The translations under genes and the position numbers were made by a program. A DNA stretch of 5,066 bases from Tannerellaceae bacterium (GTDB lineage: Bacteria > Bacteroidota > Bacteroidia > Bacteroidales > Tannerellaceae), in assembly GCA_031279915.1 (NCBI GenBank), contig JAITHO010000152.1, positions 1 to 5,066 of the forward strand, read 5' to 3'. The notes below the pieces were generated by a model. It was not told the origin of the DNA. It made no database searches and was given only the letters and a program-made list of their open reading frames with translations. Shown here one piece after another: positions 1 to 5,066 of the stretch (its first letter is position 1; each line of letters opens with the position of its first letter).

Positions 1-1200
1 AAGGATGGAGTCGACTGTGCTTTTGAACTTGGCCGGATGGGCTGTTTCGAGGAATAGTCCGGTTTCATTCTCAGCGAGTTTGTCGTCGAGGAGGGCTTGG
101 TAGGCGCAAGCTCCGTGTGGATCGGCTATGTAGCGATAATTGTTGTATAGGCTTCGCATTGTGCCGGAGATTTTGTCATCGGAGTATGCATATCCTCCTA
201 TTCTCTTTTTAATTGCGGAATAGGGGTGTGGATAAATGCCGAACAGGTCAATTATCCGTGCATAATTGCTGGGGTCGCCTACGTCCATGGCGTTTGCTAT
301 TGTAGCTATACTTTTTCGGGGAGAATACTGGCCGGTTTTGAGATAATTGAGAAAAACGTCGTTTCGGTTATTGGCGGCTATAAATCGTTTGATGGGGAGG
401 CCCATCCAATAGGCTACAAGTCCTGCGCAAAGGTTGCCGAAGTTGCCACTCGGTACGCTGACAACGAGTTCGTCGGCTCGTCCTATCTTATCAAGCTGAG
501 CGTATGCATAAAAATAATAGAAGGATTGAGGGAGGAAGCGGGCAACATTGATGGAATTAGCGGAGGTGAGCTTTAGCTGGTTGGCAAGTTCGTCGTCCAT
601 AAAAGCGGCTTTGACTAAGGCTTGGCAATCATCAAAGGTACCGTCTATTTCTAAGGCTGTGACATTTTGTCCTAAAGTGGCGAATTGACATTCTTGTATT
701 GCGCTGACTTTTCCTTTGGGATAGAGGACGATGACGCGGATGCCGTCGACGCCGAGGAATCCGTTGGCAACGGCGCTTCCTGTATCTCCGGAAGTGGCAA
801 CGAGAATGTTTACGCTTTTTACGTCTTCTGTTTCTATGAAATAATTTAAAAGTCTTGCCATAAATCTTGCGCCTACGTCTTTAAAGGCAAGGGTTGGCCC
901 GTGAAAGAGTTCGAGGGCGTAGATGTTATCGTGAATATGTACGACGGGGATGTCGAAATTGAGCGTATCGTCAACGATTTGTGTGAGGGTTTCGCGGTCG
1001 ATGTCATCACCAAAAAGCGCTTGAGCTGCGACGTTTGCTACTTCCCGCAGATCCATATCCTTCATGTCGCCGACTACGAAATCGTTGAGAAGGTCGATTG
1101 TATCGGGCATGTATAGTCCTTTATCGGCTGCGAGGCCCTTCATGACGGCTTTTTTCAGGGATGCGAGGGGCGCTTTTTTGTTGGTGCTGTAATATTTCAT
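1..1200 (-). CDS. thrC: Threonine synthase, PLP-dependent (3' end outside window)
   Basis: This enzyme converts O-phospho-L-homoserine to L-threonine and phosphate in the cytoplasm, the last step of the pathway. My translation from the ATG at 1200 stays open for exactly 400 codons to base 1 without a stop. The N-terminus MKYYSTNKKAPLASLKKAV is typical of the short bacterial threonine synthases. The PLP-lysine motif FHGPTLAFKD is at about 99-108 (Lys107). SGDTGSA at 137-143 and SGNFGN at 251-256 are cofactor-binding loops, and LTSANSINVARFLPQ at 211-225 is also a family signature. Near the edge, ADPHGA (359-364) and ETAHPAKF (385-392) mark the C-terminal part. Family members are about 430 aa, so roughly 30 residues are missing because the window ends, not because the gene is broken. 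The start lies 3 bases after the apgM stop. No Shine-Dalgarno motif precedes it (CTTATAAACTAAACA then ATG). Its third codon positions avoid G more than those of its neighbours. Confidence 0.97.
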   Translation of the reverse strand, partial: MKYYSTNKKAPLASLKKAVMKGLAADKGLYMPDTIDLLNDFVVGDMKDMDLREVANVAAQALFGDDIDRETLTQIVDDTLNFDIPVVHIHDNIYALELFHGPTLAFKDVGARFMARLLNYFIETEDVKSVNILVATSGDTGSAVANGFLGVDGIRVIVLYPKGKVSAIQECQFATLGQNVTALEIDGTFDDCQALVKAAFMDDELANQLKLTSANSINVARFLPQSFYYFYAYAQLDKIGRADELVVSVPSGNFGNLCAGLVAYWMGLPIKRFIAANNRNDVFLNYLKTGQYSPRKSIATIANAMDVGDPSNYARIIDLFGIYPHPYSAIKKRIGGYAYSDDKISGTMRSLYNNYRYIADPHGACAYQALLDDKLAENETGLFLETAHPAKFKSTVDSIL

Positions 1201-1203
1201 TGT

Positions 1204-2409
1204 TTAGTTTATAAGATATTTTATGAATTGATTGCCTTCTATTATTCCGTAGGAGCCGGTAATGGCGTCGACTTCGCTGAATTGCATGACGTCGTCGGAC
1301 TGCTCTCCGGGTTTGTAAATGAGGAAGGGTACGGGTTGTGCCGTATGGGTTTTGATTGCGCAGGGGGTGGGATGGTCGGGGAGTACGGCGAGGGCGATAG
1401 GGGTGGGCGAATTGAGAACGGCGTCGGCTATCGGGCTCAACAATCGACGGTCGAGATCCTCGATGGTTTGTATCTTGAGCGATACATTTCCCTCATGGCC
1501 TGCTTCGTCGGGGGCTTCGATATGTAAATATATGAAGTCGTATATGGACAGAGCTTTGATCGCCGCCTGGGCTTTTCCTTCGTAATTAGTGTTGTAGAGG
1601 CCGGTTGCTCCTTCTACGGGGATATTCTCCAGGCCGGCATATACGCCTATTCCGCGTATGAGATCTACTGCCGAAATGACGGCTCCGCTCGACGTTCCAT
1701 ACAGCTGATGCATGCTTTGCATATCCGGCCTATATCCTGGCGACCAGGGCCAAATGCTGTTGGCGATTAGCTTCCCTTCGGATTGCCGGAGCTTGTTGAC
1801 CGGATGATTTGGCAGTATTTCCTGCGAATGAAGGATCAAATTGTTGAGCAATTCGGCGGACTTCGTTGCATGGGGATGATCCGGCCGTACCATTAGCGGC
1901 GATACGGGATGCATGGGGACGTCGTGCGGCGGGGTGCAAATCAAGCGCTTGTCACCGCCTTTCACGACTATCAGATGCCGGTACGATACTCCGGGATAGA
2001 ATCTAATCGCTTCCGTCCCGAGATTTTCATTCAGGAAGTTGATAATATCGGCTCCCTCGGCTGTTGAGATATGTCCGGAGGTGTGCGATCGCATCAAACC
2101 ATTGTCTATGCAAACCAAGTTGCAGCGCATTGCCATATCGCCGGGTTGCAGATCGACGCCCATGCTGGCAGCTTCCAAGACGCCGCGTCCTTCGAAAACT
2201 CGATTGAGATCATATCCGAGGATGGCGATATTGGCGACTTCGCTGCCGGGATGAAATCCGTTTGGGATGGTTTTCAGCAAACCGTTGCGGCCGAGGGCTG
2301 CCAGCTTGTCCATGCATGGAGTATGAGCGTATTGCAAAGGCGTGCGTCCGCCAAGCTCGTCGACGGCTTCATCGGCCATGCCGTCTCCAAGGATAATTAT
2401 TGCTTTCAT
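1204..2409 (-). CDS. apgM: ApgM-type cofactor-independent phosphoglycerate mutase family protein; proposed homoserine kinase
   Basis: This 401-aa protein belongs to the alkaline-phosphatase superfamily and resembles the archaeal-type 2,3-bisphosphoglycerate-independent phosphoglycerate mutase. Visible motifs are LGDGMAD at 7-13 (metal-binding Asp9), PGSEVANIAILGYD at 54-67 (Ser56 is the expected phosphorylated serine), EGRGVLEAASMGVD at 73-86, EAPDEAGHEGN at 298-308 (Asp301 and His305 as metal ligands), LPDHPTP at 343-349 (Asp345 and His346) and KTHTAQPVPF at 353-362. The catalytic set looks complete and the length is normal. The gene starts 6 bases after the thrA stop and ends 3 bases before thrC, occupying the slot normally held by thrB. 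Family knowledge: proteins of this subgroup between thrA and thrC have been proposed to be homoserine kinases making O-phosphohomoserine. Inference: this copy does so, although glycolytic mutase activity cannot be excluded from sequence. The start is chosen because MKAIIILGDG begins the fold directly. No Shine-Dalgarno motif is seen. Confidence 0.93.
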   Translation of the reverse strand: MKAIIILGDGMADEAVDELGGRTPLQYAHTPCMDKLAALGRNGLLKTIPNGFHPGSEVANIAILGYDLNRVFEGRGVLEAASMGVDLQPGDMAMRCNLVCIDNGLMRSHTSGHISTAEGADIINFLNENLGTEAIRFYPGVSYRHLIVVKGGDKRLICTPPHDVPMHPVSPLMVRPDHPHATKSAELLNNLILHSQEILPNHPVNKLRQSEGKLIANSIWPWSPGYRPDMQSMHQLYGTSSGAVISAVDLIRGIGVYAGLENIPVEGATGLYNTNYEGKAQAAIKALSIYDFIYLHIEAPDEAGHEGNVSLKIQTIEDLDRRLLSPIADAVLNSPTPIALAVLPDHPTPCAIKTHTAQPVPFLIYKPGEQSDDVMQFSEVDAITGSYGIIEGNQFIKYLIN

Positions 2410-2415
2410 AATATG

Positions 2416-4860
2416 TTATCGGATGTTTGCTATGGAGATTATATCGGCAAAGACTCCGGCGGCTGTTACGTCTTCGCCGGCGCCATAGCCTTTGATTACC
2501 ATCGGATAGTCGTTGTATCGTTCGGTGGAAATCATGATGATGTTGTTGCTGCCTTCGAGCTGGTAGAAGGGGTGCTGACGGTTTACTTCCTGCAGGCCTA
2601 TTTCGCATTTCCCTTTGTTCATTCTTGCAACGAGCCGGATGCGCTTCTGCTCGGATTCCACTCGTTTGCGCATGGCTTCAAACTCCTCGTCGAGCTCGTG
2701 AACATGATGCCAGAAGTCTTCGAGCGAGCCCTTGAAGTAAGATGGGGGAATGAAGAGGTTGACCTTGACGTCTTTTCTCTCGACGGTATAGCCGGCTTCG
2801 CGTGCCAGAATTACCAGCTTTCGGATGACATCTTCGCCGCTGAGATCGATGCGCGGATCGGGCTCGGCATAATGTGCCTCTTGGGCCATGCGGATCGCAC
2901 GGCTGAAGGGAATATCGGCGCTGAGAGTGTTGAAGATGAAGTTCAAGCTGCCCGACAGAACGGCTTCCATGCGGAGGATATGGTCGCCGCTATTGATCAG
3001 ATCGTTTATGGTATTAATGATAGGCAAACCGGCGCCGACATTGGTTTCGAACAGATACTTCACATCGCGACGACGCGCCGTTTCTTTTAGCTTCAGGTAG
3101 TTGCTATAATCGGATGAGGCGGCTACCTTGTTGGCGGCTACCACGGATATGTTGTTATCCAGCAAATCTTCGTAGATGTCGGCAACGTCGGGGCTGGCCG
3201 TGCAATCAACAAAGACGGAGTTGAAGATGTTCATCTTCAGAATCTCTTCGCACAAATGCTTCGAAGAACTTGGATCGCCGCCGTCGCGAAGCTCACGAAT
3301 TATCCCTTCATCAAGGTTCAATCCCTTTCTCGAAAGCATGACCCTGGTGGAGTTGGCTATGCCCACAACCCGAAGCTTCAGGCTGTGTTGCTCCAGAAGA
3401 GTGGCCTGCTGGCTGCGAATCTGTTCGAGAAGCTTATTGCCAACGGTGCCTACTCCGGCGATAAAAAGGTTCAGAACTTTATATTCCGACAGAAAAAAGG
3501 AATCATGAATGGAATTGAGCGCTTTGCGGAGGTATTGAAGATTGATAACAAAGGAGATATTCGTTTCCGACGCTCCCTGAGCGCAGGCAATGACGCTTAT
3601 CCCCGCCCGTCCGAGCGTGCCGAAGAGTTTGCCGGCTATTCCGGGCGTGCGCTTCATGTTTTCGCCGACTATTGCAACCGTTGCAAGCTCCTTCTCGGCC
3701 GTTACGTCCATAATTTCGCCTTGCGCGCGTTCCAGAGCAAATTCTTCGTTCAACACTCTGATGGATAGCTCTGCATCGGCATTCCTTACGGCGAAGGTGG
3801 TGTTGTTTTCGGAGCTGGCTTGCGATACCATGAATACGCTGATGCCGTTGCGGGCAAGCGTTTTGAATATGCGATAGTTGATTCCGATTACGCCCACCAT
3901 GCCGAGGCCTTGTACGGTAACGAGGCAGGTGTCGTTAATTGAGGAGATACCTTTTATCATCGATTTCCCTGTTTCGGGAGATCGATCTCTTGAGATATAA
4001 GTGCCGGGAGATTCGGGATTGAATGTATTGAGAATGCGGATTGGAATATTCTTGTGATAAACGGGATAGATAGTGGGGGGATATATCACTTTTGCGCCGA
4101 AGTTGCAAAGCTCCATGGCCTCCGTAAAGGTAAGGCGGTCGATAACGTAGGCCGAGCTGATGACGCGAGGGTCGGCAGTCATAAAGCCGTCGACATCTGT
4201 CCAGATTTCCAAGACGGAAGCGCTGAGAGCGGCTGCCAGAATGGCCGACGTATAATCAGAACCGCCGCGCCCAAGATTGGTCACTTCGCCGGTATCACGA
4301 CTTGAGGAGATGAATCCGGGCACGATGGATACCGGAGGCAGAGGCAGAAATGTTTCGCGGATGAGCCGGTTGCTTAGTTCGAAATCGACAATATGCTTGG
4401 TAAATTGCTTCTCGGTCTTGATGAAACTCCTGGAATCGTATAGCTGGGCGCCCTCAATAACATGAGAGATGATGAGCGACGAAATCCGTTCGCCATAGCT
4501 AACAATAGTGTTAGAAGTTTTTGCCGATAAATCTCTGATAAGAAAAAGACCTTTGAGAATGTTGCTGAGCTCGTCGAGCAACTCCACTACGCTCTTTTGC
4601 ACCTCGCTCCGCAAGTTTTTGTCGGGAATAAGACCGTCAATAATGTCTATATGACGCGAAATTATCTCCGATAAATCTTGCTCGTAAATAAGATCGCCAT
4701 TAGCTGCAAGCTCCGATGTATGCAGCAATTTATCGGTTATGCCTCCCAAAGCGGAAACCACAACTACCACAGGCTCGTTAACAGCCTCAACAATTTTCTT
4801 AACATTCAGGATACTTGGCACGGAACCTACTGACGTCCCGCCGAACTTTAATACTTTCAT
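2416..4860 (-). CDS. thrA: Bifunctional aspartokinase / homoserine dehydrogenase
   Basis: This 814-aa fusion catalyses the first and third steps from aspartate to homoserine: ATP-dependent phosphorylation of aspartate, and NAD(P)H-dependent reduction of aspartate semialdehyde. The kinase domain spans about 1-290, with KFGGTSV at 5-11, SYGER at 121-125, GRGGSDYTSA at 197-206 and WTDVDG at 220-225. Two ACT regulatory modules follow: about 310-380 (QASSENNTTFAV at 347-358) and about 393-460 (AQGASETNISFVI at 427-439). The dehydrogenase begins at about 463 with the Rossmann motif GVGTVG (469-474), then ANKVA (576-580), NVGAGLPII (607-615), LSGSLNFIFNT (635-645), and DPRIDLSG with DVIRKLVILAREAG up to 690. 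It ends with GYGAGEDVTAAGVFADII (791-808). The length matches the family (E. coli ThrA is 820 aa). An in-frame ATG at 4953 would add 31 residues, but aspartokinases start right at MKVLKFGGTSV, so the ATG at 4860 is preferred. The ACT modules suggest feedback inhibition, probably by threonine (inference). It is the first gene of the operon. Confidence 0.97.
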   Translation of the reverse strand: MKVLKFGGTSVGSVPSILNVKKIVEAVNEPVVVVVSALGGITDKLLHTSELAANGDLIYEQDLSEIISRHIDIIDGLIPDKNLRSEVQKSVVELLDELSNILKGLFLIRDLSAKTSNTIVSYGERISSLIISHVIEGAQLYDSRSFIKTEKQFTKHIVDFELSNRLIRETFLPLPPVSIVPGFISSSRDTGEVTNLGRGGSDYTSAILAAALSASVLEIWTDVDGFMTADPRVISSAYVIDRLTFTEAMELCNFGAKVIYPPTIYPVYHKNIPIRILNTFNPESPGTYISRDRSPETGKSMIKGISSINDTCLVTVQGLGMVGVIGINYRIFKTLARNGISVFMVSQASSENNTTFAVRNADAELSIRVLNEEFALERAQGEIMDVTAEKELATVAIVGENMKRTPGIAGKLFGTLGRAGISVIACAQGASETNISFVINLQYLRKALNSIHDSFFLSEYKVLNLFIAGVGTVGNKLLEQIRSQQATLLEQHSLKLRVVGIANSTRVMLSRKGLNLDEGIIRELRDGGDPSSSKHLCEEILKMNIFNSVFVDCTASPDVADIYEDLLDNNISVVAANKVAASSDYSNYLKLKETARRRDVKYLFETNVGAGLPIINTINDLINSGDHILRMEAVLSGSLNFIFNTLSADIPFSRAIRMAQEAHYAEPDPRIDLSGEDVIRKLVILAREAGYTVERKDVKVNLFIPPSYFKGSLEDFWHHVHELDEEFEAMRKRVESEQKRIRLVARMNKGKCEIGLQEVNRQHPFYQLEGSNNIIMISTERYNDYPMVIKGYGAGEDVTAAGVFADIISIANIR

Positions 4861-4973
4861 CTTTGTGTTATTTTGGGCGCAATGATAGAGAAAAAAAATT
4901 AATTGCCGAATATGTAGCCGATCCGTAGGGCAAACCATTGATAAATCAAGCATAGTGCATGATAAATAAATAT
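4861..4973 (-). other. AT-rich leader / upstream region of thrA
   Basis: These 113 bases separate the thrA start from the stop of the putative upstream frame. On the minus strand they contain a run of eight T (complement of 4891-4898) and the close direct repeat of TCGGC around 4906-4922. I find no GC-rich hairpin ahead of the T run, and no short leader peptide rich in Thr or Ile codons. ATG triplets at 4960 and 4953 give, respectively, a four-codon frame and an in-frame 31-residue extension of thrA that looks non-conserved. The bases just before the thrA start (ATAACACAAAG) have no Shine-Dalgarno motif. Confidence 0.6.
4947..4954 (-). promoter_or_regulatory. Weak candidate -7 element of a Bacteroidetes-type thrA promoter
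   Basis: The minus strand reads TATGCTTG here, matching five of the six fixed positions of the Bacteroidetes -7 consensus TAnnTTTG. A start of transcription would then fall near 4940, downstream of the ATG at 4953, which would agree with translation starting at 4860. No TTTG -33 box is found 19-21 bases upstream; that stretch is A/T-only. A second possibility is TTTG at 4934-4931 followed after 18 bases by TATTCG, which is a poorer -7 match. Both are tentative. Confidence 0.22.
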
Positions 4974-4979
4974 TTATTT
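4964..4979. promoter_or_regulatory. Perfect 16-bp A/T-only palindrome upstream of thrA
   Basis: AAATAAATATTTATTT is identical to its reverse complement. It overlaps the stop codon (4976-4974) of the putative upstream frame and lies just upstream of the candidate thrA promoter. It shares the core AATAAATATT with the two repeat copies at 5005-5066. It could be an operator, part of an A/T-rich upstream promoter element, or chance in a very A/T-rich stretch. No regulator is identifiable in the window. Confidence 0.35.
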
Positions 4980-5066
4980 TTTCGGCATCAACATTTCCGT
5001 CGGCTCAATATTTATTGAAACCTCCAATTCGCCGGAATTCACCCTTTCAATATTTATTGAAACCTC
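4974..5066 (-). CDS. C-terminal fragment of an unidentified upstream protein (5' end outside window)
   Basis: Reading the minus strand from the window edge gives 30 codons and then TAA at 4976-4974. The other two minus-strand frames hit stops within the first 18 bases. The peptide is EVSINIERVNSGEL followed by EVSINIEPTEMLMPKK. The same seven residues EVSINIE occur twice, 14 codons apart. Alternating polar and hydrophobic residues (E-V-S-I-N-I-E) would suit a beta strand. I do not recognise the family. The coding call rests on the single open frame on this strand, the repeat period being a multiple of three, and the stop lying just before the thrA leader. The stretch is only 93 bases, and two plus-strand frames are also open across most of it (without a start codon), so a non-coding explanation remains possible. 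If real, the gene is co-oriented with thrA and 113 bases upstream. Confidence 0.5.
   Translation of the reverse strand, partial: EVSINIERVNSGELEVSINIEPTEMLMPKK
5005..5066 (-). repeat. Two 20-base direct repeats, 42 bases apart, each with a palindromic core
   Basis: The minus-strand sequence GAGGTTTCAATAAATATTGA occurs at 5066-5047 and again at 5024-5005. The 22 bases between them (5046-5025) do not resemble the 19 bases that follow the second copy. Identity of the first copy reaches the window edge, so the repeat may extend further. Within each copy TCAATA-AA-TATTGA is an inverted repeat. In the 5047 copy the arms extend to TTTCAATA/TATTGAAA. In the putative reading frame the repeat encodes EVSINIE in the same frame both times. 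A 42-base period is too short for a normal CRISPR repeat-spacer unit. Confidence 0.75.

Larger units (their letters stand above)
1..4860 (-). other. thrA-apgM-thrC threonine operon
   Basis: Three minus-strand genes lie head to tail with gaps of 6 bases (CATATT) and 3 bases (ACA), which leaves no room for internal promoters or terminators between them. They supply all threonine-pathway steps from aspartate except aspartate-semialdehyde dehydrogenase, with the ApgM-like protein as the presumed homoserine kinase. The transcript runs past base 1, so no operon terminator is visible. None of the three starts is preceded by a GGAGG-like sequence. The upstream 15 bases are A/T-rich, as is usual in Bacteroidetes. 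Confidence 0.9.

Noticed and set aside
226..1116. Plus-strand open frames of 116 and 71 codons opposite thrC.
   Set aside because: They lie wholly within thrC on the other strand, whose motifs (PLP lysine, SGDTGSA, SGNFGN) are clear. The plus-strand products resemble nothing known.
2071..3090. A 339-codon open frame on the plus strand, antisense across the apgM/thrA junction.
   Set aside because: Both genes beneath it are unmistakable conserved enzymes on the minus strand. The plus-strand translation shows no recognisable motif or domain, and long antisense frames are common opposite GC-moderate coding sequence.
4891..4922. Intrinsic terminator or attenuator suggested by the T run on the minus strand (4898-4891).
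   Set aside because: The bases before the T run contain direct, not inverted, TCGGC repeats, so no GC-rich stem can form next to it.
4861..4953. Upstream ATG at 4953 as the thrA start, giving a 31-residue N-terminal extension.
   Set aside because: The aspartokinase fold begins at MKVLKFGGTSV, encoded from 4860. The extension has no recognisable domain or clear targeting signal and may lie upstream of the transcript start.
5005..5066. Edge of a CRISPR array, suggested by a repeated block with a unique 22-base interval.
   Set aside because: The 42-base period with 22-base interval is shorter than normal repeat-spacer units, only two copies are visible, no cas gene is present, and the repeat is in frame within a possible coding sequence.

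Overview
The window holds a threonine-biosynthesis operon, read entirely on the minus strand in the order thrA - apgM - thrC, plus the tail of an unidentified upstream reading frame. The organism is most likely a member of the Bacteroidetes, probably order Bacteroidales. The evidence is the fused aspartokinase/homoserine dehydrogenase followed by a phosphoglycerate-mutase-like protein and threonine synthase, the sequence style of all three proteins, and starts preceded by A/T-rich sequence without Shine-Dalgarno motifs. I cannot name the genus.

Layout, in direction of transcription (right to left). 5066-4974: the last 30 codons of a possible minus-strand gene whose visible part contains a 14-residue (42-base) repeat starting EVSINIE. 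4973-4861: a 113-base AT-rich leader with a weak candidate promoter and no recognisable attenuator. 4860-2416: thrA, 814 aa, complete and apparently intact. 2409-1204: an apgM-type gene, 401 aa, complete, with the alkaline-phosphatase-superfamily metal and serine residues in place. 1200-1: the first 400 codons of thrC, cut by the window edge with probably about 30 codons missing. The gaps between the three genes are 6 and 3 bases, so they are almost certainly co-transcribed and translationally linked.

Together the genes account for aspartate to aspartyl phosphate and semialdehyde to homoserine (ThrA), and O-phosphohomoserine to threonine (ThrC). Aspartate-semialdehyde dehydrogenase is not in the window. 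No GHMP-type homoserine kinase (thrB) is present. The ApgM-like protein sits exactly where thrB would be and is the proposed replacement kinase in this lineage. That role is inferred from context and is not proven by the sequence.

Most of the window is an ordinary, tightly packed biosynthetic operon. The parts worth a second look are the right-hand edge (repeat and palindromes) and the identity of the homoserine kinase.
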